Of a stretch of DNA of 64,000 nucleotides, positions 18,844 to 27,059 are shown in pieces (position 1 is the stretch's first letter; each line of letters opens with the position of its first letter). The DNA lies in contig NZ_FOMT01000006.1 in assembly GCF_900112695.1 (NCBI RefSeq), forward strand, positions 434,777 to 498,776. The letters run 5' to 3'. Under the pieces are notes generated by a model, which ran no database searches, had not been told where the DNA came from, and was given only the letters and a program-made list of their open reading frames with translations. The position numbers and the translations under genes are program-made. This stretch comes from Paenibacillus catalpae. Its GTDB lineage: Bacteria > Bacillota > Bacilli > Paenibacillales > Paenibacillaceae.

Positions 18844-18925
18844 ATCCTTCCGTGATCACAGCTATTGCTGTGCGTTTTCCCTCGGACCAGACCCAGGCTT
18901 TGAAGCTTGGCGGAACCCTAGAAAA
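18834..18925 (-). promoter_or_regulatory. Guanidine-I (ykkC) riboswitch
   Basis: Read on the minus strand this leader contains the hallmark blocks in order: CTAGGGTTCCGC (18921 downward), GGTCTGGTCCGAG, GAAAACGCAC, ATCACGGA and AGGATAAAAACCTGGGAG. These match the conserved core of the ykkC class I guanidine aptamer. It precedes a terminator hairpin and the paired SMR genes, the classic regulon of this switch. Confidence 0.93.
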
Positions 18926-18937
18926 CCACTAACCTGT

Positions 18938-18965
18938 ATTATACACATATCCCCCCGAAGATCAA
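18938..18965 (-). promoter_or_regulatory. Sigma-A promoter of the guanidine exporter operon
   Basis: On the minus strand: TTGATC (18965-18960), 16-nt spacer, TATAAT (18943-18938). Transcription would start just before the riboswitch. Confidence 0.75.
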
Positions 18966-18981
18966 GGCTTTAGACTAGAAC

Positions 18982-19029
18982 AAAAAGTGGCGGCAACCGG
19001 ATAAAGGCATGCCTTAAAATCCGGTTGCC
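18982..19029 (-). terminator. Terminator downstream of small ORF
   Basis: GGCAACCGGAT (18992-19002) pairs perfectly with ATCCGGTTGCC (19019-19029), and an inner AAGGC/GCCTT pairing is possible. On the minus strand a T5 run follows after a few bases. Confidence 0.65.
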
Positions 19030-19069
19030 GGCCGAAAAGAAACTGCGGATTGCCCGGCTGAATCAAAGC

Positions 19070-19282
19070 TTATAGGGAGTGCTCGGCGTCGAATGCAGCC
19101 GCAAGTTCCTTGGCGCGTTCCTCATCCTTACTGCGTACATGAAGACGTTTCAAGGCGTTGCCCTCCAGGGTGATCTTTGATTTCAACCCGTTTGACTTAA
19201 AATACGCTTGCAGCCTGTCGATTTCATCTGCCCTGGAACCACCTTCGGTCCGGAAGGCGACCCACCGGTTCCACCACGCCAT
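19070..19282 (-). CDS. Small conserved-looking protein, function unknown
   Basis: 70 residues from the ATG at 19282, 6 nt after AGGAGGTGT. A longer frame to 19339 lacks a ribosome site. The protein starts MAWWNRWVAFRTEGG, then has an amphipathic helix (ADEIDRLQAYFKSNGLKSK), a strand-like ITLEGNALKRLHVR and a closing helix. The beta-alpha-beta look resembles small signal-transducer or ferredoxin-fold proteins of about 70 residues, but I do not recognise it. It has its own terminator and stands alone, divergent from the aldo/keto reductase. Confidence 0.7.
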   Translation of the reverse strand: MAWWNRWVAFRTEGGSRADEIDRLQAYFKSNGLKSKITLEGNALKRLHVRSKDEERAKELAAAFDAEHSL

Positions 19283-19474
19283 TCCAACACACCTCCTTAA
19301 CCTGCTGATTCGCCATTCCGTACATATGTATTCGCGCATCTCCCGCCATCATGACAGGTTTATGAGGAATGCCCCGCTAATTATTCTATAGCGGCTTAAT
19401 TGTTCACGGCAGACAATCAATGGTAAAATGGTGTAGCTGAGAAGCAGCATTTGAAAATGAAGGAGGAGAAAGTT

Positions 19475-20308
19475 GTGAGCAGATTTACATCCATTACGCA
19501 AAACACGGCATTAAACAATGGCGTCCTGATGCCTTGGCTGGGCTTTGGCGTGTTCAAGACGCAGGAAGGCGCGCAGGTGGAGCAAGCGATTGCGGATGCG
19601 CTGGAGGCGGGCTACCGCAGTATTGATACGGCAGCCATCTACGGTAACGAAGAGGGCGTAGGCAGAGCGGTGGCAGCAAGCGGCCTCAAGCGCGAGGAGC
19701 TGTTTATTACGACAAAAGTATGGAACAGCAACCAAGGCTACGAGAGCACGCTCAAGGCGTTCGAGGAAAGCCGGCGCAAGCTGAAGCTTGAGGTAATCGA
19801 TTTGTATCTTGTTCACTGGCCGGTGGCCGGTAAATATAAAGATACATATCGCGCGTTGGAGAAGCTGTACAAGGAAGGTCATGTACGGGCAATCGGCGTC
19901 AGCAACTTCCTGATTCCTCATCTGGATGATCTGCTTGGCAGCTGTGAAGTCGTACCTGCCGTTAATCAGGTGGAGTTCCAGCCGTTCCTGACCCAGCCTG
20001 ACCTGCAAAGCTATTGCAAGGACCGCGGTATTCAGCTTGAAGCCTGGAGTCCGTTGCTTCAAGGCAATCTGGACGTGCCGCTCCTGCAAGAGATTGGACA
20101 GGCCCACGGCAAATCGGCGGCTCAAGTTATTTTGCGCTGGGATTTGCAAAGCGGAGTCGTCACCATTCCAAAATCCGTTACAAAAAGCCGGATTATCGAG
20201 AATGCGGATATTTTCAACTTTGAATTAACGGATGAAGAGATGGCTTCCATCAACGGCTTAAATAAAAACCGGCGCTTTGGCTCGGACCCCATGAATTTCA
20301 ATTTCTAG
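19475..20308 (+). CDS. Aldo/keto reductase (AKR5-like)
   Basis: 277 residues from the GTG at 19475 following AAGGAGGA. An upstream in-frame TTG precedes the ribosome site and is unlikely. The TIM-barrel NADPH-dependent reductase tetrad is visible: Asp in SIDTAAIYGNEEGVG with the catalytic Tyr, Lys in TTKVWNSNQGYEST, and His in LVHWPVAG. IPKSVTKSRIIENADIF is the NADPH-binding loop. It resembles B. subtilis YvgN/YtbE, which reduce methylglyoxal and other small aldehydes. Probably cytoplasmic detoxification. Monocistronic. Confidence 0.92.
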   Translation: MSRFTSITQNTALNNGVLMPWLGFGVFKTQEGAQVEQAIADALEAGYRSIDTAAIYGNEEGVGRAVAASGLKREELFITTKVWNSNQGYESTLKAFEESRRKLKLEVIDLYLVHWPVAGKYKDTYRALEKLYKEGHVRAIGVSNFLIPHLDDLLGSCEVVPAVNQVEFQPFLTQPDLQSYCKDRGIQLEAWSPLLQGNLDVPLLQEIGQAHGKSAAQVILRWDLQSGVVTIPKSVTKSRIIENADIFNFELTDEEMASINGLNKNRRFGSDPMNFNF

Positions 20309-20384
20309 CCATGATGCTTGGCGAATAAGGGGGATGTCGCCGTCGCACCCTATGACTGTGGCGGAAAATCGGGCGGCCTTGCTA

Positions 20385-20419
20385 TTGACAAAGTTAACTG
20401 TAATTGATATTATTACAGT
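20385..20419 (+). promoter_or_regulatory. Sigma-A promoter overlapped by a perfect dyad operator
   Basis: TTGACA (20385-20390), 17-nt spacer, TATTAT (20408-20413). The dyad ACTGTAAT (20397-20404) / ATTACAGT (20412-20419), spaced by 7 nt, covers the spacer and -10. The position fits autorepression by the Rrf2 protein encoded immediately downstream. Confidence 0.8.
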
Positions 20420-20442
20420 ACTAAACAGGGAGGCCGTTCACA

Positions 20443-20868
20443 TTGAACAGCGAATTTACGATTGCCGTACACAGTCTCGTTTATTTAGCCTATCTGCCCG
20501 AGCGGATGGCAAGCAGTGAGATGATCGCCGACAACGTAGGCACGCACTCCGCGCGCGTCCGCAAAGTCATGAGCGGATTGCGCAAAAGCGGCTTTGTCGA
20601 TACAAGAGAAGGCGCTGGAGGCGGCTACAGGCTTACAATTGATCCTAATGTCGTTACGCTTGGCGATGTATATCGCGTCATGGCGCAAGGCTCTTTTATC
20701 CCAAGCTGGTGCTCGGGTGATCCGGGCATGGATTGCGTCGTTGGCTCGAATATGAACCAGGTGATGTTTGGGATCTTCTGTACAGCCGAGAAGCAGCTGG
20801 AAGGCTACTTCAGCGGCATCACGATTTCCGATGTACTGAAGCAGATTCATGCTTGTGGCTGCGATTAG
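20443..20868 (+). CDS. Rrf2 family transcriptional regulator (YwnA-like)
   Basis: A 141-residue winged-helix regulator. The recognition region is SSEMIADNVGTHSARVRKVMSGLRKSGF and the wing is GAGGGYRL. Five cysteines (about 90, 98, 113, 138 and 140) lie in the C-terminal part. Their pattern differs from the three-cysteine Fe-S cluster of NsrR/IscR, so direct thiol sensing is equally possible. The pattern near DCVVGSNM resembles B. subtilis YwnA. TTG start 12 nt after GGGAGG. A consensus promoter with a perfect dyad lies just upstream, and a thioredoxin gene follows 64 bp later with no terminator between, so the two are probably co-transcribed. Confidence 0.88.
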   Translation: MNSEFTIAVHSLVYLAYLPERMASSEMIADNVGTHSARVRKVMSGLRKSGFVDTREGAGGGYRLTIDPNVVTLGDVYRVMAQGSFIPSWCSGDPGMDCVVGSNMNQVMFGIFCTAEKQLEGYFSGITISDVLKQIHACGCD

Positions 20869-20932
20869 GCTATATGAAACGGTACGTGGCGGAATTCCCT
20901 TATCATACACCAAATGGAGAGGATGATTGACA

Positions 20933-21244
20933 ATGGCAGTAGCATTGACAAAAGATAACTTTACAACTAGCGTACAAAACGGCGTTTCTTTGGTAGACTT
21001 CTGGGCACCTTGGTGCGGACCTTGCAAAATGCAGCTTCCTATCGTGGAGGAGCTTGCAACAGAACTGGAAGGCCAAGCAACAATCGCAAAAATCAACGTT
21101 GACGAAGAGCCTGAACTGGCTTCGCAATTCGGCGTAATGAGTATTCCTACGCTGATCCTGTTCAAAGACGGCCAACCGGTTGACAAAATGGTAGGCGTTC
21201 AAAGCAAAGACGCTCTGAAAGCAAAAATTTCCGGCCAACTGTAA
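20933..21244 (+). CDS. trxA: Thioredoxin
   Basis: A 103-residue classical thioredoxin with the redox centre WAPWCGPCKM near residue 30, the buried Lys/Asp region AKINVDEEPELA and the cis-proline MSIPTLILF. It reduces cytoplasmic disulfides. I chose the ATG at 20933 after GAGAGGATG; a TTG 6 nt earlier is a poorer start. Whether it is the main thioredoxin or a second paralogue tied to the Rrf2 regulator cannot be told here. A strong terminator follows. Confidence 0.94.
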   Translation: MAVALTKDNFTTSVQNGVSLVDFWAPWCGPCKMQLPIVEELATELEGQATIAKINVDEEPELASQFGVMSIPTLILFKDGQPVDKMVGVQSKDALKAKISGQL

Positions 21245-21263
21245 GATTCGGCCGAATATAATT

Positions 21264-21306
21264 AAAGCCAGGAGCCTGCGTACAGCGCAGGCTCCTGGCT
21301 TTTTTT
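21264..21306 (+). terminator. Rho-independent terminator of trxA
   Basis: A perfect 17-bp stem (21264-21280 with 21286-21302), 5-nt loop and T7 tail. Confidence 0.95.
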
Positions 21307-21444
21307 ACTTCCTAGTGGAGCGGAATGCTTTTGGAGGATGGGGGAATGCCCATTTGAAATATTTGGACTAGGACGCAACTTTTGGTGTATCGGCTGCGTC
21401 TATTTAGCTGAATAATAAGAATGGAAAAGCATGGGAGGTTAATT

Positions 21445-23802
21445 ATGGTGATGAATCATCGTAAGAAGCTGGTTGCTCTCGCGGCTGCCGTTATGCTGAC
21501 GAGCAGCTTGCCTGCAGCGGCGTTTGCCGAAAGCGCTAACATACCGGCAGCTGCCGCAGCGTCCGGAGATGCTGCCGTATCGGATGGAGGCATGGATGTA
21601 CCTGCTGCTGTGAAGGTATCGAAGGAGAAAGCGGAGTCGCTTGCCCGGCAAATGGTAAAGATTCCAAAAGAGTATACGCTGCAGGGCGCATCACTTTCGG
21701 CTGATGCTTTGGCAGGCGGCAAACGCAGTGTTTGGGGCCTTGATTTTGTTTACAAAGTAAACGGCAAGAACAAGGGCAGCATCTATGTACGGCTGAATGC
21801 AGATAACGGCCAGCTTCTTGATTACAGCACCTACCTGGATAACCCAAGTGCCAAGCCTACTTATCCTCTTAAGGTTGAGCGGGAGAAAGCGCAGCAGATT
21901 GCTTATTCCTTCTTGTCGGACATTGCGCCAACCTACAAGGATCAAGTGAAATTCAATCCGGAATACGGCGCGCAGCAGCTGCCTCCTCTGACTGGCGAGG
22001 TGCGCCATACGCTGCGGTTCGACCGGATCGTTAACGATATTCCTTACGTGGATAACTATATTGAGCTGGATGTGGACAGCGAAGGACATGTGCTCCGCTA
22101 TTCCTTGCAGTGGGATGATACGATTAAATTCCCGAAGGTAGATGCGAAGCTGACGGCTGATGAGGCGAAGAAGAAGCTGATTGAGCAGGCGAAGCCGGAA
22201 CTCAGGTACATCCTTCCTTACAATGCTCAAGCGCCAAGCAAGCCGGTGCTGAGCTATGACATGGGCGCCTTTGCCATTGATGCGGTAACCGGCAAAGAGG
22301 TGCAGAGCGGATACATCAATCCGAGTCTGGTATCGGAGACGCCGGTAGCGGATAAACCATTGGGCGAAGCTCCGGCTGCGGTTAATTTAACCGAGGATCA
22401 GGCGAAAAAGGCTGTTCTGGCGGCTTTCCCGATTCCGTCCAGCGCTGTGTTCAGCGGCTCCAGCTATTATGAGAATACCGATGAGTCTTCCGGTGCAACC
22501 GTTGCGAACTGGAGGCTTGACTGGGAGCTGAAGAACGGTAAGGAAACGGTAGGCTCCGCTTCGGCAACGATTAACAGCCGGACCGGGTTGATCAGCAGCT
22601 TCTATTCTTATCCGTACAATAACCAAGCCGTCAGCGCAAAGCCGGCCCTGTCGTATGACCAGGCGGAAGCCAAAGCGGTCGACGCTGTTAAGAAGCAGCT
22701 TCCTTGGATAGCTGATGAGCTGTATATCGTGAAGCGCGACAAGTCGCAGTATGATCCGGACAAAGTACCGCATATCGACTCGTATTACTTCAACTTCGTA
22801 CACAAGATTAACGGCGCAACGGCCGATTATGACAATGTGAACGTTACCATTGATGCAAATACGGGCGAGGTGCGCAGCTATGATGCCAGCATCAACCCGT
22901 ACAAATATCCGGAGGCAGCTCCGAAGGTCATTACGCCGGCGCAGGCGATTGAGAAATGGATGACGTACTACCGGACGGAGCTGACCTACTATTTGACGCA
23001 AAATTATGTGTATCAGGGACAGCCGATTCCGGTCGAAAAATTTAAAGTGATGATGGCTGCGGGAGAAATCCAGCCAACGGATGTTGAATATAATACCGAT
23101 GCGCAGCTGATCTACCGCTTGGTGCCGCGCCAGCTGGATGAATCGATCTTCCTTGATGCGGCATCGGGCGAATGGAAGAACCGCGAGACGGGTGACGTTA
23201 CCCAGCTCGAGAAGCCAAAAGCAACCGATATTGACGGCCACTGGGCACAGCGCCAGCTGGAGCTGATGGTTGCCTACAAAGCGCTGGATGTGAAGGACGG
23301 CAAGGTCCGCCCGAACCAAATCGTGACCCGCGGCGAGCTGATCAAGATGCTCGTGCTGGCGATGAACAGCGGCCGTTCGCCGATATTGTACGGTGCGTCA
23401 GAAGATGCGGCGGCATCGACATCGTTTAAGGATGTCGGTACGAAAAACCAATATTATGTATATATTGAGAGCGCGCTGCAGCAAAACCTGATCGACATCG
23501 GCGACGGTTCGTTTAATCCGGACGGCAAGGTTGATCGTGAAGAGATGGCGGAGCTGATTGTACGTGCCCTTGGCTACAACTCCCTCGCCAATTATGAGGA
23601 TCTGTTCAACATCAGCTTCAAGGATGCGGGCAAGATGGAGAAGAAAGGCCAGGCCGCTATCGTGGTTGGTCTCAAGATCATGACGCTGTCGGGCGGCAGC
23701 TTCCAGCCGGAGAAGCAAGTGTCGAGAGCCGAAGCTTCTGCAGCGTTCTTCCGCTTCCTGCAGACAAGAGCCGAGCTTCAAGAAGCTCCGCTGCGCAACT
23801 GA
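21445..23802 (+). CDS. Secreted S-layer-homology protein with YcdB/YcdC-type repeats
   Basis: 785 residues from the ATG at 21445, after GGGAGG. Residues 1-28 are a Sec signal peptide ending PAAAFAES. Residues about 50-580 hold repeated PepSY/YcdB-like units (SKEKAESLARQMVKIP, TADEAKKKLIEQAKPE, TEDQAKKAVLAAFPIP, SYDQAEAKAVDAVKKQL), each followed by beta-strands ending in phrases such as NADNGQLLDYS or DANTGEVRSYDAS. Three SLH domains follow at about 593-640, 660-715 and 725-785 (DIDGHWAQRQLELMV; FKDVGTKNQYYVYIESA; FKDAGKMEKKGQAAIVVG). It is anchored to the cell wall, probably via pyruvylated secondary polymer. PepSY units often act as peptidase inhibitors; the actual role is unknown. Confidence 0.88.
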   Translation: MVMNHRKKLVALAAAVMLTSSLPAAAFAESANIPAAAAASGDAAVSDGGMDVPAAVKVSKEKAESLARQMVKIPKEYTLQGASLSADALAGGKRSVWGLDFVYKVNGKNKGSIYVRLNADNGQLLDYSTYLDNPSAKPTYPLKVEREKAQQIAYSFLSDIAPTYKDQVKFNPEYGAQQLPPLTGEVRHTLRFDRIVNDIPYVDNYIELDVDSEGHVLRYSLQWDDTIKFPKVDAKLTADEAKKKLIEQAKPELRYILPYNAQAPSKPVLSYDMGAFAIDAVTGKEVQSGYINPSLVSETPVADKPLGEAPAAVNLTEDQAKKAVLAAFPIPSSAVFSGSSYYENTDESSGATVANWRLDWELKNGKETVGSASATINSRTGLISSFYSYPYNNQAVSAKPALSYDQAEAKAVDAVKKQLPWIADELYIVKRDKSQYDPDKVPHIDSYYFNFVHKINGATADYDNVNVTIDANTGEVRSYDASINPYKYPEAAPKVITPAQAIEKWMTYYRTELTYYLTQNYVYQGQPIPVEKFKVMMAAGEIQPTDVEYNTDAQLIYRLVPRQLDESIFLDAASGEWKNRETGDVTQLEKPKATDIDGHWAQRQLELMVAYKALDVKDGKVRPNQIVTRGELIKMLVLAMNSGRSPILYGASEDAAASTSFKDVGTKNQYYVYIESALQQNLIDIGDGSFNPDGKVDREEMAELIVRALGYNSLANYEDLFNISFKDAGKMEKKGQAAIVVGLKIMTLSGGSFQPEKQVSRAEASAAFFRFLQTRAELQEAPLRN

Positions 23803-23817
23803 GGTAAAGCACATAAG

Positions 23818-23881
23818 AAGCCCCCGTTCGGGTAAAGCTGTTACTTCCAATCAGGAAGGCCGCTTGCCCCACGGGGGCTTT
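23818..23881. terminator. Bidirectional terminator
   Basis: AAGCCCCCGT (23818-23827) pairs with ACGGGGGCTT (23871-23880) around an inner GGAAG-containing structure. It separates the SLH gene from the convergent small gene at 23891. Confidence 0.8.
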
Positions 23882-23890
23882 ATGTTGAGA

Positions 23891-24034
23891 TTAGTCCGTT
23901 TTTTTGTTCTTGGAGGAGAAGTTGGTTACGGACTTCGCATCCTCAATCGTGTCGTTTACAAATGCCATATCTTGGTTCTTTGCCTTCATGGCCGTTGTCC
24001 CTTTATAATTGCCTTTGTGGCTTTGATTTTCCAT
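23891..24034 (-). CDS. Small hydrophilic protein, candidate spore protein
   Basis: 47 residues from the ATG at 24034, preceded by GGGAGGTGA. It is lysine/asparagine/threonine-rich, with no hydrophobic segment (MENQSHKGNYKGTTAMKAKN... ending SSKNKKTD), in the size and composition range of minor small acid-soluble spore proteins. I do not recognise it as a named Ssp family. A near-consensus sigma-G promoter (24064-24093) is placed exactly for this start, which supports forespore expression. Confidence 0.65.
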   Translation of the reverse strand: MENQSHKGNYKGTTAMKAKNQDMAFVNDTIEDAKSVTNFSSKNKKTD

Positions 24035-24063
24035 CGTGTGTGTTTCACCTCCCTGCTCCTTGT

Positions 24064-24093
24064 TAGTATGGGCGTGGGAATGGTTTGGCATGC
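24064..24093 (-). promoter_or_regulatory. Sigma-G-like forespore promoter
   Basis: On the minus strand: GCATG (24093-24089), 18-nt spacer, CATACTA (24070-24064). This fits the B. subtilis sigma-G pattern GHATR-N18-CATnnTA. Transcription would start a few bases before the ribosome site of the 47-residue gene. Confidence 0.65.
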
Positions 24094-24125
24094 AATGGTG
24101 TTATACAACATAAGGGGTGCAGAAA

Positions 24126-24536
24126 ATGGTTAAGAAGGCGGCAGTATACAAGTATGTGGTGTTCATCCTGTTTCTCCTGTTCACCATGCTTGTTGTTTTT
24201 GCGAGTAATGAAGTGTTGATCCGTAACGGCGATCCGGAAACGACAACCAAATTCCTGTTTGTTTTATTTGCTATTACATTTGGCTTTGGCGCCAGTCTTC
24301 ATCTGATCGGCAAGGGCGAGTTCGGCTTCCGATTGAAGGAAACGCAATTTACGCTTATGTTGTCGATTGTTCTTGTAGTTCTGAATTATGTGGCGGCCGT
24401 AAATTACGGCAAGTTGTATACGAATGCGGAAGGTACGGTCGAAACGTTCATCCGCATCGTTCTTGATGATAAGAATGAAGCCATTATTAATGTTCTTGCG
24501 GGTTATTTATTCGGTTTATCCTTTTATAAAAAATAA
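24126..24536 (+). CDS. Uncharacterised four-helix membrane protein
   Basis: 136 residues from the ATG at 24126, after AAGGGGTG. Four hydrophobic segments lie at about residues 8-26 (YVVFILFLLFTMLVVFAS), 42-62 (FLFVLFAITFGFGASLHLIG), 72-92 (FTLMLSIVLVVLNYVAAV) and 115-133. Short charged loops follow, including GKGEFGFRLKETQ. No family recognised. It is divergent from the putative spore gene. Confidence 0.7.
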   Translation: MVKKAAVYKYVVFILFLLFTMLVVFASNEVLIRNGDPETTTKFLFVLFAITFGFGASLHLIGKGEFGFRLKETQFTLMLSIVLVVLNYVAAVNYGKLYTNAEGTVETFIRIVLDDKNEAIINVLAGYLFGLSFYKK

Positions 24537-24626
24537 CGCGAATGCCCGATAGGCGAACAGCGCTTACGATCCGGGCTCCTTCTACATATGCTGATGGCAT
24601 GAACCTATGTGCCGGGCGGTGGAAAG

Positions 24627-26927
24627 ATGGGACTTGCGAGCATTATCCTGGTAACCAAGGATGGGCTTGATTATACGAGATCATGCATAGAAAGCATCAG
24701 GCGGCATACGGCAGCTGGAAGCTATGAGCTGATCCTTGTCGATAACGGGTCGGAGGATGGGACAGTCGATTGGGCGAAAGCGGAACCGGATATCGTTCTG
24801 ATCGAGAACGGCTATAATGCCGGATTCCCTAAAGGCTGCAATCAAGGGGCAGCTGCTGCTTCCGGCGAACTGCTGCTGCTGCTGAACAACGATACGCTTG
24901 TGACGCCGGGCTGGCTGGACAGCCTGCAGCGGAGTCTGCTTAGCGATCCTTCAATCGGGGCAGTAGGACCGGTAACCAATTCGGCCCATTACTGGACGCA
25001 AATCGCAAGCCATTATACAACGGTGGAAGAGCTCGAAAGGTTCTCCGAATCGGTCCGACTGTCTGCCGGAAGCCAACCGATGGAAGAGAGGCTGAAGCTG
25101 ATTGGCTTCTGCATGCTGCTGCGGCGGGAAGCTTATGAAGCAGCCGGCGGAATGGATGAGCAGTTTGGCATCGGCAATTATGAGGATGATGATCTGTCGC
25201 TGCGCCTGCGGCTTCTCGGCTATAAGCTGATGCTGTGCCGGGATACGTTTATTCATCACTACGGAAGTGTCAGCTTCCGGGCGGATTCGGCGATGTATTT
25301 GCAGCTGTTCACCCGCAACAACCAGCTGTTCCGCGAGAAGTGGGGATTTGCTTCCTCCGAGGCGCTTACGATTCACTCCGACATGCTGGGACTGCTGGAC
25401 CAGGAAGTTTCCTTAACGGGCAGCGGAGCAGGCGGCCTGAAGTTTCTGAATATCGGCTGCGGCTGCGGGGCAACCCTTCTCAGCTTGAAGCACAGATATC
25501 CAGGTGCGGTATTGTACGGAGTTGAAAAAAATGAGCATGCCGCCAAAGTATCGGTAGCGGCTGGTATCCGGATTTTTACCTCCGAGGATCCGGAGCATTG
25601 GGGATTGGAGGCCGGATCGCTTAACGGCATCCTTGTCGGGGATGCGCATATATGCGGGTCGCCAGAGGTCATGCAAAAGCTGAAGCAGCTGCTGAAGCCT
25701 GGCGGCTGGCTGATTGGAACGTTCCTGAACCGGCATTACTATCCGTTTATGCTCCGGTATTTGCAGCCGGATAATGATCATGCCCAGCATCAGTCTTCCT
25801 GCCTGTATTCCATTGAGCAGGTGAGGAAGCTTTATGCGGAGGCCGGTTTTGTTTCCGTGTCGACCCTCTTGATCGATGACGGGAAGGATGGACGTCCCGG
25901 CACGGATATTAGCGCCGAAGATTTCAGTCTCCTGGAGAGAATGGCAAACGGGAATCATCCGGTGAAGGGGCGGCTGACGTCGAGCAGCATCATTACTTTG
26001 GGCTTAAGCAAAAGTCCGGAACTGTCGGCGCCGATGGATGAAGCGCTGCCGGGAGCTGCTGCCGAGGCGGTGCAGGAAGAGCTTACTGCTGTAGCGGCCG
26101 TCACGGAGGAGTTGTCCCCGCCGCTGCCGGAGACAGAGGCTGAGGCGGTTAGGCCGGCAGTGCCTGATCAACTGCTGAAGGAGCAGAATGATGTGGTCTT
26201 CAGCGGCGAACGGCTCGTGATTAACCGGCAGGTGAAGGAGCAGTATGCCGATGTCTATGAGGAGCATCTATACCGCTATGAACTCGCCGGTCGTTATGTC
26301 CGGGGGCTTCGGGTGCTCGATGCCGCCTGCGGGGCGGGCTACGGTTCGGCGTTCTTGAAGCGTTCCGGCGCTTCGGAGGTTGTTGGCGTTGATGTGGATG
26401 CCGCAGCTGTCACGCTTGCGGAGCGGGATTACGGCGAGGAAGGCATACGCTTTGAGACGGGTGACGTGCTGAAGCTTCCTTTTGCCGATGAGTCCTTCGA
26501 CGCGGTCATTTCCTTCGAGACGATCGAGCATGTAGAGGAAGGGGCGGCATGGATCCGCGAGTCGGCCCGCGTCCTTAAGCCTGGCGGGCTCTTTATCGTA
26601 TCGACGCCCAACCGTTCCGTGACCAATCCGCCGTTATATTTTGAAGAGCAGCCGTTTAACGAATATCACCGTTTTGAATACCGTATATCGGAGCTTGCGG
26701 GCGAGCTGCTCACCTGCTACGACATTGAAGCGATGTTCGGGCAAAATCCGATTGATGATTCGAGGCATCTGTCCATGAACTGGCTGCGGGAAAAGGTCGG
26801 GCTGCCGCTGGGCAGAGCGGCGCAGCACCTGCTCAAGGCGGATGGGCATGAGCCGCTTCCGCTGGCAAGGTTCAAGAGCTGCGATCCGATGTATGTCATT
26901 GCGGTTTGCCGCAAAAAGTCAGGTTAA
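24627..26927 (+). CDS. Glycosyltransferase GT2 fused to two methyltransferase domains
   Basis: A 766-residue three-domain protein. Residues about 3-230 are a GT2 glycosyltransferase (ASIILVTKDGLDYTRSC, VDNGSEDGT, LLNNDTLVTPGWL, the acceptor loop DDDLSLRLRLLGY). Residues about 265-450 are a class I SAM-dependent methyltransferase (FLNIGCGCGATLLSL, acidic YGVEKNEHA). An Ala/Glu/Pro-rich linker spans 460-515. A second methyltransferase (Methyltransf_11 type; VLDAACGAGYGSAFL, GVDVDAAAV, VISFETIEHVEEGA, VLKPGGLFIVSTPNRS) fills 540-766. It likely builds and methylates a surface glycan in the cytoplasm. The start could also be GTG 24609. It stands apart from the glycosyltransferase cluster at the window start. 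Confidence 0.85.
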   Translation: MGLASIILVTKDGLDYTRSCIESIRRHTAAGSYELILVDNGSEDGTVDWAKAEPDIVLIENGYNAGFPKGCNQGAAAASGELLLLLNNDTLVTPGWLDSLQRSLLSDPSIGAVGPVTNSAHYWTQIASHYTTVEELERFSESVRLSAGSQPMEERLKLIGFCMLLRREAYEAAGGMDEQFGIGNYEDDDLSLRLRLLGYKLMLCRDTFIHHYGSVSFRADSAMYLQLFTRNNQLFREKWGFASSEALTIHSDMLGLLDQEVSLTGSGAGGLKFLNIGCGCGATLLSLKHRYPGAVLYGVEKNEHAAKVSVAAGIRIFTSEDPEHWGLEAGSLNGILVGDAHICGSPEVMQKLKQLLKPGGWLIGTFLNRHYYPFMLRYLQPDNDHAQHQSSCLYSIEQVRKLYAEAGFVSVSTLLIDDGKDGRPGTDISAEDFSLLERMANGNHPVKGRLTSSSIITLGLSKSPELSAPMDEALPGAAAEAVQEELTAVAAVTEELSPPLPETEAEAVRPAVPDQLLKEQNDVVFSGERLVINRQVKEQYADVYEEHLYRYELAGRYVRGLRVLDAACGAGYGSAFLKRSGASEVVGVDVDAAAVTLAERDYGEEGIRFETGDVLKLPFADESFDAVISFETIEHVEEGAAWIRESARVLKPGGLFIVSTPNRSVTNPPLYFEEQPFNEYHRFEYRISELAGELLTCYDIEAMFGQNPIDDSRHLSMNWLREKVGLPLGRAAQHLLKADGHEPLPLARFKSCDPMYVIAVCRKKSG

Positions 26928-27059
26928 CATAACTCGGATCATGCGGCACTGCCCCATTTTTGGAAGAACGGTCTGACTTGTACTAGGGCTTTTATTGTAA
27001 GCGGCCATCGGGTATAATGACGTGAGATTGTTACTTCGGAAAATGGGGTGTCTTATTTC

